A stretch of 64,000 nucleotides of DNA, taken from Agriotes lineatus (Eukaryota; Arthropoda; Insecta; Coleoptera; Elateridae). Positions 1 through 10,337 of this stretch are shown here, one piece after another. Position numbers and translations under genes: made by a program. The notes under the pieces were generated by a model, which was not told where the DNA came from, searched no databases, and worked only from the letters and a program-made list of their open reading frames with translations. Position 1 is the first letter of the stretch; the number at the start of each line of letters is the position of its first letter. The DNA lies in the NCBI GenBank assembly GCA_940337035.1, contig CALNHX010005225.1, positions 1 through 64,000 on the forward strand. The letters are read 5' to 3'.

Positions 1-947
1 TAATAGATAATAATAATAAGAGATATTATTATTAGGGACATCTACGCATGCTGCGAGGTGCTTAGAAGTTTTGATATTATACTCGTTTGCATAAATACAA
101 TTCTATTCGTTTTTTATACCCTTATTGATTGCAAAACCAGAAATAGGATCGCAATACGGAAAGTATTGATCATAGATGTGTCGCTTAAACAAATGAGTGA
201 TATTAAGTGTTTACAGCCTTTGGATACGACGGTTTACATATCCTCTATTTACATGAGTCCGTACCATAGGGATAACATAATACTAATATGAACATTTGGA
301 TTGTGAGTTTGTGACCAATAGCAATCGTTTTACACTGAATACACATCAATTTCAGATCATGTTTGACGTTAATAAATTAATTTGACAGAGTTAGCAGTCA
401 AGATGATTGGTTTTATGCATTAATTCTCAGAATACCATTCGAACTATTTGCTTCGTCGATTAAATTCGCAAGGTTAGCCCTCAAACACGTTGCTTCGGAA
501 AATACACCTCGCGCACACACTTCCACTTCGCTTCGGTGTTTGAGTTCCTAATAATTATATATGACTATTTTCTTCTGAAAACTTCCATCAAACAAATATT
601 TGTATTTTTAAAATTTCGCCGAATGACAATCAAGTATTAGTGAATAATGAATATTTGACAATATACAAATACCCGGGTATTTTTACATGTCAAACAGAAA
701 CAAGTAAATTTAAAAATTGATAGATATGAAAATCTTTAGCAATGGGAATGTAGAAATTTGCCTCATGAATGGCCTTGAAATAACTTTTTGCATAATAAAT
801 ATGGCTATATTACCGCTCGTAAACATTCCAGCAGTAGCGAAAGCATTCGTTTATTTATTATGCACTCGGGATATAACTATTGATTATTTACCTCATTATA
901 TATCTAACAATAAGATAACTAACTTTAGATAAAATCCTGAGACCGTT
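1..947. other. No recognisable gene or element
   Basis: AT-rich sequence with only short open frames (77 and 71 codons) that have no recognisable motif. A short palindrome (AATACCCGGGTATTT) lies near 668-682. I see no convincing exon, tRNA or element end here. Confidence 0.4.
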
Positions 948-1590
948 TATTACGAGGAGCGTTCAAATATAAATTATAATTTAATATTTATTCAATAACA
1001 AACTTAAGAACTCTAATGTATATCATGTCATTTTTCTACGCAGTCACCCTCCCTTTGAATGGATTGGTGCCATCTTTGCGGAAGTTTCTGCATTCCATGA
1101 GAAAAAACATCTTTTGACTGCTGACACACCCATTCCCGAACAATTTCGATTACTTCTTCATTACAAAGACGTATTTTTCTCCCAGAAACTCTTTTAAGGG
1201 TCCAAACAAATAAAAATGTTAATGTAGCAAAGTCCGAAATGTATGGTAAATCGGGATGCATGGTCCATTTCAATTTTTGAATCATAGTCAGCGTGTGAAT
1301 AGCGAAATGGGGTCGAGCATTATCCTGTAAGAAGTAGACAGAGAACTCGCGTTTTTCCAAGCTATCCTTACTAATATATAATGTAAAAGGAATATTCTTC
1401 ACTGTAATTCGACGATCGTTTCAAATAAGTGCATTCTCTTCTGTTGTCGATTTTGGACACGAGAATGCGGTTCATTCTCGACACGTTGGCGGCCATCTTT
1501 AAACGCTTTACTCATTTTATAAATGCTTATAGTCCAAGAGCCAGCAACGGGTTTGCTTACAGTATTTTTAACAAGCGTGTAACTGTTATG
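948..1590 (-). pseudogene. mariner transposase remnant (internally deleted)
   Basis: Two minus-strand pieces resemble a mariner transposase. The C-terminal piece (1028-1402) has the second catalytic block FLQDNARPH and the terminal block KLPQRWHQSI..GD.VEK typical of mariner. The piece upstream on this strand (about 1400-1500) has FKDGRQRVENEP, like the N-terminal FKDGRE.VED.P block. Most of the region between them, including the first catalytic Asp, is missing, and the third catalytic position is altered (YISDFATLTF instead of YSPDLAPSDY). GAGGAGCGTTCAAAT at about 956-970 may be the terminal repeat, since mariner ends of this kind are known; the partner end was not found. It cannot encode an active enzyme. 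Confidence 0.75.
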
Positions 1591-1723
1591 GAAGGTCCCT
1601 TTGAATATACTGAGAAGGAAATCCGAAGTCTGGCAAGCCTGTGGTGGTGGTTTTGGCCCCCTTGCGTCCTTGAAGGATGGAAAAAAGTATAATAACAAGT
1701 CTGGCTCTTTGACATGTTAAAGG

Positions 1724-2012
1724 CATATATATAATACACATATATTGCTAGTAGGGCCTCGGAACGCTAGAAAACATTACGGCGCCGACATAGTCTCACT
1801 TAGAGTATAACGCGTCTCGTGCGCATGCGTGGGAATTCGACCTCCGCCTTTAGAAGCGAATTTTAAACTTGACCACTTCCCCATTGGGCGGACGACGCCG
1901 CTGCGCTTGCGCACAGCTCACCGTATACATTAAGGAGTTGGTTGTGTGTCTCACTTCATCGGCCAGTTTCCCACTCATAGCCGCTAGCAATATAGTAAGT
2001 ATTAGATGTATG
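1724..2012 (+). mobile_element. MITE family 1, copy 1 (8-bp TSD)
   Basis: 289 bp bounded by an exact 8-bp direct repeat GTTAAAGG (1716-1723 and 2013-2020). The ends form imperfect inverted repeats starting CATATAT.TAATAC and running into ATATTGCTAG. A second copy lies inverted at 3590-3868 and a truncated one at 48040-48142. No coding capacity. An 8-bp TSD fits hAT- or P-type mobilisation; which one cannot be told from the ends. Confidence 0.85.
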
Positions 2013-2127
2013 GTTAAAGGTAATCATATCTTATGTAAGTAAAAGATTGACAGACGCTTTCGCGGGTGGTAAGTTTACCCCAAATTCACATAAAGTTGCA
2101 TAATAAACTTAACCATTTACTGTAAAA

Positions 2128-2317
2128 TATCGAGAGATAAAAAAAACTGATCCTCAGCGGGCTGTGGAAATTCAAACGTGTGAATAATAAGTTGGTGGCA
2201 CTGTAAGTCTGTCAAATTCGAGGTTACCAGGTTAGGTTTTCCGTCAGTTTTGACACAGACTGACGCAAAACCTAACCTGCTAACCTCGAATTTGACGTAG
2301 ACTTACAGTGTATTATT
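2128..2317. repeat. Hairpin element with shared palindromic core, copy 1
   Basis: Near-palindrome centred at about 2250 with arms GTCAAATTCGAGGTTA..AGGTTAGGTTTT. The left arm continues outward through TTGGTGGCACTGTAAG to ATATCGAGAGAT, as in the copy at 44494-44747. The right arm ends early after CTTACAGTG, so this copy is truncated. Confidence 0.75.
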
Positions 2318-2736
2318 ATTTCTAGGTTTTGTGTCAGTGTTGACACATTATTTTTTCCGCCCTTCAAGGACGCAAGGGAACTAAAACCACCACCGCAGGC
2401 TTGCCAGACTACGGGTTCCCTTCTCAGTATATTCAAAGGGACCTACCATAAGGCTGAAAACACATGAAGCGGTTCAAGCCGAGTCGGCGGCCGAGTCGAC
2501 TGCCGACTCGGCCGCCGACTCCATGTATTTAAAGCGGACAAAACACACGCTGCGTCATGTAGCGCGTACGCCGAGCGCTTTTTATACATAAGAATTATGG
2601 GCCGAGTCGGCCGCCGACTCGGCGTGAACCGCTTCGTGTGTTTTCAGCCTTAGGCAGCCGCCTGCGATAAAACACACGAGTCGGCGTCCAGTCGGCAGCC
2701 GACTCGGCGGCCGCCTGTGATATAAAACACACGAGC

Positions 2737-2883
2737 CATGTATTTAAAGTGGACAAAACACACGCTGCGTCATGTAGCGCGTACTCGCGGCGTACGCGCG
2801 GCGTACTCGCGGCCTACGCGCGGTATACGCGCAGCGTACGCGCTACATGACGCAGCGTGTGTTTTGTCCGCTTTAAATACATG
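2737..2883. repeat. ~147-bp GC-rich palindrome inside the Harbinger element
   Basis: CCATGTATTTAAAG at the left end pairs with CTTTAAATACATGG at the right end, and the match continues inward through the CACACGCTGCGTCATGTAGC block. The centre is GTACGCG-rich. The DNA or RNA could fold into one long hairpin. The same half-unit occurs again at about 2519-2560, 2945-2985 and 3905-3950. Confidence 0.8.
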
Positions 2884-3278
2884 GAGTCGGCGGCCGAGTC
2901 GGCTGCCGACTCGGCGTGAACAGCTTCGTGTGTTTTCAGCCTAAAGCGGATAAAACACACGCTGCGTCATGTAGTGCGTACGCCGCGCGTACGTCGAGCG
3001 TACGCCGCGCGTACGTCGAGTGTACGCCGAGCGTACGCTGACCGTACGCTCATACAGGACAAGTGCCGACCGCGGTTTTCTTATCGCTTCGAGCGTACCC
3101 TCAAGTCTGTGTTATCTTATGACTGTACACACGACAAGCGGTTTCAAAGCGGTGAGTATCAAGCGCGGTTGTCAAATATCTTTGTCATATATGAAAATAT
3201 TTTACTTAGATGAGTAGTATCTGACTGATCATTTGTTTTGAAGGTTGTATATGTACTAATTTAATTTTAGTGGTAAAT

Positions 3279-3404
3279 ATGTGTTCCGATATCGAAACCG
3301 AAAAATTAATAATGGAAATCCAGGCAAGACCAGACATATGGGACATGCAGCATGTTGATTATGCAAATAAAATAAAACGAAAACGAATCCATTGTCTTCA
3401 ATAG
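3279..3404 (+). pseudogene. MADF-like N-terminal fragment, copy A
   Basis: A 41-codon frame whose product contains EKLIMEIQARPDIWD followed by HVDYANKIKRK. This matches the start of MADF (Myb/SANT-like) domains, which typically read LI..V..RP.LWD..H.DY..K..R. MADF proteins are the DNA-binding partner proteins of PIF/Harbinger transposases. A complete MADF domain is about twice as long, so this is only the first half, ended by TAG. A possible noncoding leader exon ends at GCG/GTGAGT near 3151 and a TTTTAG acceptor lies at about 3270, so the frame may begin an exon. Not functional as it stands. Confidence 0.65.
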
Positions 3405-3589
3405 GAATACTGGCAACATGTCATCGTCATGTTTATCGCGGCGACTTTTTAGCCGACTCATGTGTTTTATCGCAGGCGGCTGCCGAATCGGCTGCCGACT
3501 GGGCGCCGACTCGTGTGTTTTATATCGCAGGCGGCCGCCGAGTCGGCTGCCGACTGGGCGCAGACTCGTGTGTTTTATCCATATATCTA

Positions 3590-3868
3590 ATACTTACTAT
3601 ATTGCTAGCGGCTATGAGTGGGAAACTTGCCGATGAAGTGAGACACACAACCAACTCCTTCATGTATACGGTGAGCTGTGCGCAAGCGCGGCGGCGTCGT
3701 CCGCCCAATGGGGAAGCGGTCAAGTCTAAAATTCGCTTCTAAAGGCGGAGTTCGAATTCCCACGCATGCGCACGAGACGCGTTATACTCTAAGTGATACT
3801 ATGTCGGCGCCGTAATGTTTTCTGAAGTTTCCAGGCCCTACCAGCAATATATGTGTATTATATATATG
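3590..3868 (-). mobile_element. MITE family 1, copy 2 (inverted)
   Basis: 279 bp, reverse-complement relative to copy 1 (1724-2012) along its whole length, including both terminal repeats. Flanked by GTTTTATC (3582-3589) and TTTTTATC (3869-3876), an 8-bp TSD with one mismatch. It inserted into the Harbinger element, interrupting a GTGTTTTATCGCAGG unit that is intact at 4531-4545. Open frames across it on both strands are chance. Confidence 0.82.
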
Positions 3869-4242
3869 TTTTTATCGCAGGCGGCTGCCGACTCGGCCGC
3901 CGACTCCATGTATTTAAAGCGGACAAAACACACGCTGCGTCATGTAGCGCGTACGCTGCGCGTATACCGCGCGTAGGCCGCGTGTACGCCGCGCGTACGC
4001 CGACCGTACGTTCATCCAGAACATGTGCCGAGCACGGTTTTCTTATCGCTTCGAGCCTACCTGCAAGTCTGTGCTATCTTATGACAATGTACACACGATA
4101 AGCGGTTTCAAAGCGGTGAGTATCAGGCGCAGTTGTCAAATATCTTTGTAATATATGAAAATATTTTACTTAGATGAGTAGTATCTGACTGATCATTTGT
4201 TTTGAAGGTTATATATGTACTAATTTAATTGTAGTGGTAAAT

Positions 4243-4368
4243 ATGTGTTCCAATGTCAAAACCGAAAAATTAATAATGGAAATCCATGCAAGACCAGCCA
4301 TATGGGACACACAGCATGTTGATTATGCAAATAAAATAAAACGAAAACGAATCCATTGTCTTCAATAG
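4243..4368 (+). pseudogene. MADF-like N-terminal fragment, copy B
   Basis: A second 41-codon copy of the frame at 3279-3404, lying about 961-964 bp downstream within the tandem duplication. It differs at a few residues (for example EIHARPAIWD for EIQARPDIWD) and ends at the same TAG. The same candidate donor (GCGGTGAG near 4112) and acceptor (TTGTAG near 4234) precede it. The same function and caveats apply. Confidence 0.62.
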
Positions 4369-4592
4369 GAATTCTGGCAACATGTCATCGTTATGTTTAT
4401 CGCGGCGAATTTTTAGCCGACTCGTGTGTCTTATCGAGGCGGCCGCCGAATCGGCTGCCGACTGGGCGCCGACGCGTGTGTTTTATATCACAGGCGGCCG
4501 CCGAGTCGGCTGCCGACTGGGCGCCGACTCGTGTGTTTTATCGCAGGCGGCTGCCGACTCGGTGTGAACCGCTTCGTGTGTTTTCAGCCTAA

Positions 4593-5340
4593 TGCGTTTT
4601 GGACACCCCTGAATGAACGCCGTAATTCTAGAATCGTGAACTGGTTTTGGTTGCTCTTGAAGCGCCGATCTCGGAATATCGATCCGTTGTCATGCGTTTC
4701 TGGGCCAATTATTCGAGTGCCCGCTGCACCTCCAGCGATATGTTTTTGTTTTTGTCTTGTTGCGCGCCAGTCCGTCTTGGCTCCTCTCTTTACTTGCACC
4801 TTTGAAGAAGTTCGTACGCAGAAAAATAGTCGACCTTGGTCTAACGCGGCGTGAATGGTGCGCTCGCAGAGGTTCGAAGGGAGAACGATCCCGAGAGCCA
4901 AGCAATCAAGTCGGCATGTGAGAGCAGTCGAGAATTTTACGTGAGGTTTTCGTGTTAGCATCCTCGCGCTGCACATGTTTTTCTGTGAAGAGTGCCGTGC
5001 CGTCAGTTACGCCCCGTTGAAGGAAATATCGTCTTTCGGATTAAACCTCGCAGGTCGCCGCTAAAACTGTCTGATTTTCACCGTTAGTCGCCTTCTTAGC
5101 CCCCCCCCCCCCCCCCACTCTTGAACGTCACCGGGCCAGCAGCAGAATTCCCAGTGAAGCAAGAGTTCGCTCTGAAACCGCATTCCATAGCTACAAATGT
5201 ACACCTCGCTTCCATGATTGTGGGCTGCAGGTCTTGCACATGTATAGCTCTCTTTTGTAACGAAAGCTTACCTGTTTTAATATTTAATATTATTGGGGTT
5301 GGGTCCCAATACAGAAAGGAAGGTCATGAATCTTGTCAAT
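4593..5340. other. GC-richer stretch with poly-C tract, no recognised gene
   Basis: Overlapping open frames of 130-142 codons occur on both strands, but none shows a recognisable domain and they extend across the Harbinger border at 4589, so I do not call a gene. A run of 17 C lies at 5100-5116. The higher GC content differs from the flanking AT-rich DNA and could mark an old LINE 5' end or an unlisted exon; I cannot decide. Confidence 0.35.
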
Positions 5341-6399
5341 AATACAAGTTGGATTGTGTTGAGCGTAATGGGTCTCGTCAGTAACAGCTTGCAATTCCCT
5401 GACGTCACCGTTAGGGCCATCTCCCGTACAACAATTCAGATGATTTTATGAGTACATTATTTAGCGTTAATATATGGAAGCCATGTAGGTATACAGCTGT
5501 CCGAGGTCGTTCTCTTCTGGGTTAGAGAATGCCAGCTCTACCTGAGGAAAACCCAGTGGCGTCTGCAACGGCATTATTATAATTAACTTACACTCCTCAG
5601 AACAGATTCACCCCGTGTCCTATTGAGCTAGCTGTGTTCTTTTCTTTTGTTAACAGGAAGTAATAAGCATTTATGCCGGTAACATACGGCGGCGTCTAGC
5701 CATTAATAAACACCTGCTATACTTTTCTACGGCTTCATTTTCGCCAATAAATACTTGCACATTCGGTTTAAGACCACGCCCACCCCACTGTAGCAAGCCG
5801 CGTGCGCCTTTTATGTCTGTTGCAGGTCATACGTGGAATTATATAATTAACAATACTCATCTTCATGTGGTCTGCCATTTGGTTGAATTGCTTTTTATGC
5901 CCTTTCTTTCTTTTTCTATCTCACTTCTGAAGTAATTCCGATGTTCTCTTTTTGATATTCCACCTATTCAATAACCCTCGCGTTTGCAGTTGCGATTTGG
6001 ACCCACACGCTCGCCCGCTCGCGTTTTTAAATTCATTCAAACTTTATAACTCGTAACCAACCATAAGTTGTTTACGAATTTCACCTGTTTGATAATTTAT
6101 ATCTAGTAAACAACCTTTTCTTGTTTGTCAATTTTAATTGTTTAGTAATTTTCGAATTAGTTATGTACTGGTAATTATATAACGGTAAACTTCCCCAATT
6201 AGCGCACCACCTGGCGATTGGCGAAGAGCTTGTTTTCTTACAGCGACAACTCTATTTTTTATAAATGATGCTTGTCTCGAGAGGTCTTTACGATGAGCGA
6301 TGATAGCGATGCGTCGCGCGCATTACGATAATAGTAAATAGCATTTTTCATGGAGCGCCTGGTGTACCTCAATTTTACTATAGTTCATTCAAATTCAAG
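5341..6399. other. No recognisable feature
   Basis: AT-rich sequence without an open frame over 60 codons and without an obvious repeat end. It may be old intergenic DNA. Confidence 0.4.
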
Positions 6400-6725
6400 A
6401 TAGAGCAAAATATGCAACCCAAGCTACAAATATCAGCTGTCAGTAATTTGATTTTATTAAAATGTAAATCATGAGAGGTACAGTCGTGTTCATTAAAGTG
6501 TTGTACAGAATTTGTGCTGTATGATTGTGACTTAATTTCACAAAGTTCAAAAAAGTGTTGTACAGGGTGGCCAGATAAGAATGCAAAGTGCTGTATCTCG
6601 GAAACTATTCGTCGTAACGACTTTCGGTAAAAAAAATTATGACCAAAGTGGCCAAAAGAAGACCGTGAAAAATATTTTCAGATTTTCAAGATGGTCGCCA
6701 GGGGGCGTAACCGCCATCTTAAACT

Positions 6726-7106
6726 TATAGCCCCTTTATTTACAAATAGTAGCGACAACGATTGATGTTGCCGCTGGGGCAAAATCACGTTGGTATCCCT
6801 TAAGTCCCTAGCATATTTAAAAATCGCCTAGGAAGTTGCATAATTAAATTAAAATGTGACATTGACAGTTGTCGTGTTTTTATTCATTTTTCTCTTCGGG
6901 GGCTAATTTGAAGTCGAGGACGTGTAAATGCCAGGGTGTTGTGTCGATAAGTGTAAAAATAGTGGCAGAAAAGGATTTCAGGTATTCAGATCTGTTATTT
7001 TTTCACTGTTTACACTGAAATTTACCGTTTAGTAACTTTTTGTATTTTCATGTTTGCATCAGGTTTGCCCCATGATGTCGCTACTATTTGTAATAGAGGG
7101 GCTATA
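6726..7106 (+). mobile_element. P-element-like MITE carrying a THAP first exon
   Basis: 381 bp flanked by an exact 8-bp TSD CTTAAACT (6718-6725, 7107-7114). Both ends carry about 31 bp of inverted repeat beginning TATAGCCCC and including ACAAATAGTAGCGACA. The TSD length, TIR length and the THAP-type reading frame inside (6928-6981) together point to the P-element superfamily. It interrupts only the left terminal repeat of the surrounding mariner-type element; the right repeat reads through the same site without it, confirming the empty site. Confidence 0.83.
6928..6981 (+). pseudogene. THAP zinc-finger first-exon fragment
   Basis: ATG opens MPGCCVDKCKNSGRKGFQ, matching the start of THAP domains (C..C type, usually M..CC...C.N...KG). 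It is followed directly by GTATTC, a possible splice donor after residue 18. THAP domains bind the ends of P-type transposons. The remaining exons are absent, so only the first Cys pair of the zinc site survives. Confidence 0.65.
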
Positions 7107-7894
7107 CTTAAACTTTTAAAGTGATTTTTCACTGAAATCCACCTAGTAAATGTTACCAAAAAATATATGTTTCTAAAGATAAGCTCTTTACTCGAGTAAT
7201 TTTTGTTTAACACTTTTTGACTTATCTATTAAAATAAAGTGGTGGGGGGTAATTCAATGTTTTTTTTAAATAAACAGCTGTAACTCCTAAACCACTGAAC
7301 GGATTTTAACAAACTTGGTCTTGTTGGAAAAAGCATTTATTGTTCCATGAAACCCATCTTACCTGTGATATGGCTAATTCTTAGTGATGCCGGTAGAACG
7401 CGTTTTTTGATATAACAGAAAATTGCAAAATTCTCTAAAAAATTAAATGCAATAATATGACTTTTTTCATACAAATTTAGTGAAATGATACCTAAATAGG
7501 CTAGTAAAAACCATATCTCGATATCTTATTCGTAGCCTGAAATATCGAAGACAGAAAATTTAGTTATCATCTAATTTTAAAAAGACGCTATTACACCGGT
7601 ATTTATTGTGATTTATTTGTCTTTTTTCAAGATTCAATGATACAATTTCATAATTTAATAATTTTTAAATAATAAAAGTATTCTTAGTTCAAAAAATTTA
7701 AAAAAAAAACGTGTAGGGGCATAATAATCAATGCAGCTAGTATGCAAGTGCAAGGTAGGCAGAATATGAAGAGTAGCCATGGAGGAAAAATAAATTCCTA
7801 AAATCAACTTGTCAACAAATATTAAAATTATACTTATAGAGACAGTGTAATTTGTGTTCGTTGCACACACAAGTAAGGCCTTGAAACTATTAAA

Positions 7895-8295
7895 ATGCCT
7901 TTTACAAATGATGAAGCTGTCGATATGATTGCGGTATATTTTGAAAGTCTTCAAAATGCGGCATTGGCTCAAACAGTATACAGAGCTCGATATCCAAATC
8001 GGCGTTTCCGCGATGCGAGAATTTTTCCGCGTTTAGTGCAAAATTTGCGTAATACTGGCAGCTTTCGACCTCAGTTGCGAAGACACTCTGCTAGAACAAC
8101 GGAAGACAATATTGTTAATGTCTTAGCAGCACGTTAGTACGAGAGCAATGTCTCGCGCGTTGGGTATATCACGTACTACTATTCTAAACATTTTAAAGGA
8201 TCACAGGTAAGTTTTTATGTCACTAAAAATACTACCTTACATGTTTCACAATGTGTTTGTTATCTCAAATTTTTAGACTGCACCCATATCATATG
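7895..8295 (+). pseudogene. Tc1/mariner-type transposase, N-terminal part
   Basis: Begins MPFTNDEAVDMIAVYF and continues with NAALAQTVYRARYPNRR and LVQNLRNTGSF, a pattern of the DUF4817 helix-turn-helix found at the N-terminus of many insect DDE transposases. The frame closes with TAG after about 80 codons and resumes after a frameshift with RALGISRTTILNILKDH, a second helix-turn-helix. A candidate 70-nt intron (8207-8276, GTAAGT..TTTTAG) follows, and the next exon starts at 8277 and is cut by the Penelope insertion at 8296. The reading continues at 10605 once the insertion and one TSD copy are discounted. Confidence 0.75.
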
Positions 8296-8514
8296 TCATT
8301 TTCTTATATGGGTATTTCGCCACTCTGCAAATTAAAATATTAAATAACGAAAATATTAACAACGAACGTTTCGAGGGACAATCTGCCCTCGTTATCAACG
8401 AATAACAATTAAAACTAACAAGAACTTATCTTTTTTTTTTTTTTTTTTCACTGGAAGAAAAAACGACCAACCTCCAATGAATTTTCTGACATTGACGTTT
8501 GTTGATATCTGTAC

Positions 8515-9445
8515 CTACTTGATCTCATCTTTAAGAATCGATAGCCAACTATTGTCTAAAAATATTGAGAAAGACGACACGCATTTTTCTTCGTTAAGTA
8601 AAATGTATGCCGTTTCCTTAATTTTTCGCCTTGTTGACATCGATTCTTTAGACAAGATCTTTGTGTTGTCCCATTGTATTTTATGGTTTTCATCCCAAGC
8701 ATGTTCTGCCAGCTTAGACTTATTGAATTGATACGTTTTCAACATATTTTTATGTTCTTTAACTCTTACTGCTAAAGGCCTGGATGTTTCACCGATATAA
8801 TATTTCCCGCATTCACAGGGAATACTATATATACAATTCCTTGAATGCTGTTCTTCGTTGAACGGTTTAGTTTTTGTAAGAACTGACCGTAAAGTATTCA
8901 TCGTTTTGAATACCGTCCTAACATTGAATCTATTTCCAATTCGTCTAATTTTGTCAGATATGCCTGGAATATATGGTATAGTAAGAGTATTATATTTTTG
9001 AGTGTCATTCCTTTGTATGTGTGTGGCATTGCTTCGTGTATTGAAAATGTTCCGAACAAGAGTCTCTGGATAGCCATTATCTTGTAAAACATTAATAATA
9101 AATTCTTTCTCTTTTTTGAAAATTGTATCATTAGAGCAAACAACTTTGGCTCTGTCGTAAAGACTTTTTACAACGCCTGTCTTTATGTTTTTGTGATGGT
9201 TAGAATTAAAATGTAAGTACCTATTAGTATTGGTTTTCTTACGGTATACTGATGTTTCAAAAGTATTTATTGTGCGTGTGATTAGTGTATCAAGAAAGGG
9301 TAACTGATTGTTTTGCTCTGTTTCTAATGTGAATTTGATGGAGGTTTCTTTACTGTTAATATGTTCAAGAAATTTGTCCACCTCATCTATATCATGAGGC
9401 CAAATTGCAAAAACATCACCGACATATCTCCACCAAACTACTGGT
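8515..9445 (-). pseudogene. Penelope reverse transcriptase C-terminus plus GIY-YIG endonuclease (left copy)
   Basis: Encodes the end of a Penelope-type reverse transcriptase and the attached endonuclease. Reading from about 9445 leftward: WRYVGDVFAIWPHD (the catalytic box, normally YVDD, with Gly in place of the first Asp), then KFLEHINSKE, LPFLDTLI, and near the C-terminus the GIY-YIG signature KYYIGETSRP followed by R.KEH. The protein ends with TAG at 8515. The palm, fingers and N-terminal part are missing. At protein level it is almost the same as the right copy (one visible change, Ser versus Ile in GVVK.LYDRAKV). Inactive through truncation and the YVGD change. Confidence 0.88.
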
Positions 9446-9448
9446 TTG

Positions 9449-10337
9449 TTGGCCTCATGATATAGATGAGGTGGACAAATTTCTTGAACATATTAACAGT
9501 AAAGAAACCTCCATCAAATTCACATTAGAAACAGAGCAAAACAATCAGTTACCCTTTCTTGATACACTAATCACACGCACAATAAATACTTTTGAAACAT
9601 CAGTATACCGTAAGAAAACCAATACTAATAGGTACTTACATTTTAATTCTAACCATCACAAAAACATAAAGACAGGCGTTGTAAAAATTCTTTACGACAG
9701 AGCCAAAGTTGTTTGCTCTAATGATACAATTTTCAAAAAAGAGAAAGAATTTATTATTAATGTTTTACAAGATAATGGCTATCCAGAGACTCTTGTTCGG
9801 AACATTTTCAATACACGAAGCAATGCCACACACATACAAAGGAATGACACTCAAAAATATAATACTCTTACTATACCATATATTCCAGGCATATCTGACA
9901 AAATTAGACGAATTGGAAATAGATTCAATGTTAGGACGGTATTCAAAACGATGAATACTTTACGGTCAGTTCTTACAAAAACTAAACCGTTCAACGAAGA
10001 ACAGCATTCAAGGAATTGTATATATAGTATTCCCTGTGAATGCGGGAAATATTATATCGGTGAAACATCCAGGCCTTTAGCAGTAAGAGTTAAAGAACAT
10101 AAAAATATGTTGAAAACGTATCAATTCAATAAGTCTAAGCTGGCAGAACATGCTTGGGATGAAAACCATAAAATACAATGGGACAACACAAAGATCTTGT
10201 CTAAAGAATCGATGTCAACAAGGCGAAAAATTAAGGAAACGGCATACATTTTACTTAACGAAGAAAAATGCGTGTCGTCTTTCTCAATATTTTTAGACAA
10301 TAGTTGGCTATCGATTCTTAAAGATGAGATCAAGTAG
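9449..10337 (+). pseudogene. Penelope reverse transcriptase C-terminus plus GIY-YIG endonuclease (right copy)
   Basis: Mirror copy of the minus-strand frame. The Penelope part starts at WPHDIDEVDKF just after the centre of the inverted repeat and so lacks the RT catalytic box. The open frame can be read from an ATG at 9405, but the first ~15 codons come from the inverted spacer and are not part of the original protein. The endonuclease is complete with CECGKYYIGETSRP and downstream R..EH. No internal stops over about 290 codons, which suggests a young insertion or homogenisation of the two arms. Confidence 0.87.

Larger units (their letters stand above)
1585..2451. repeat. Inverted repeat with ~100-bp arms
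   Basis: The sequence at about 1585-1688 reappears reverse-complemented at about 2349-2451, including the GTGGTGGTTTT and CTTGCGTCCTTGAAGG blocks, at high but imperfect identity. It looks like the long terminal inverted repeats of an old DNA element. A MITE (1724-2012) and part of a hairpin element (2128-2317) lie between the arms. No coding remnant and no clear TSD were found. Confidence 0.65.
2452..4589. mobile_element. PIF/Harbinger-type non-autonomous element, TSD TAA
   Basis: A 2,138-bp block starts GGCTGAAAACACA and ends with its inverse TGTGTTTTCAGCC, flanked by TAA on both sides (2449-2451, 4590-4592), the 3-bp TWA-type duplication used by PIF/Harbinger transposons. Inside are many GCCGAGTCGGC-like and GTACGC-rich repeats, a tandem duplication with a period of about 961 bp (2940-3420 and 3905-4380), and two copies of a short MADF-like reading frame, a domain that accompanies Harbinger transposases. 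Further copies of the terminal motif at 2638-2650 and 2925-2937 suggest earlier rearrangement or nested ends. No DDE transposase is present, so it would need enzyme in trans. A MITE (3590-3868) has inserted into it. Confidence 0.8.

Noticed and set aside
2190..2310. TTAGG motifs in the hairpin core as telomeric repeat
   Set aside because: Only isolated AGGTTAGG units in a palindrome; no tandem TTAGG array.
2738..4592. Several Arg/Ala-rich frames (for example 2738-2944, 3392-3742, 4356-4592)
   Set aside because: They arise from GC-rich GTACGC and GCCGAGTCGG repeats and cross element borders; no conserved domain.
4426..4976. Overlapping 130-142-codon frames on both strands
   Set aside because: They start inside the Harbinger element and pass over its border at 4589; no recognisable domain on either strand.
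8477..8731. 84-codon frame repeated at 10121-10375 on the opposite strand
   Set aside because: Antisense shadow of the two inverted Penelope frames.
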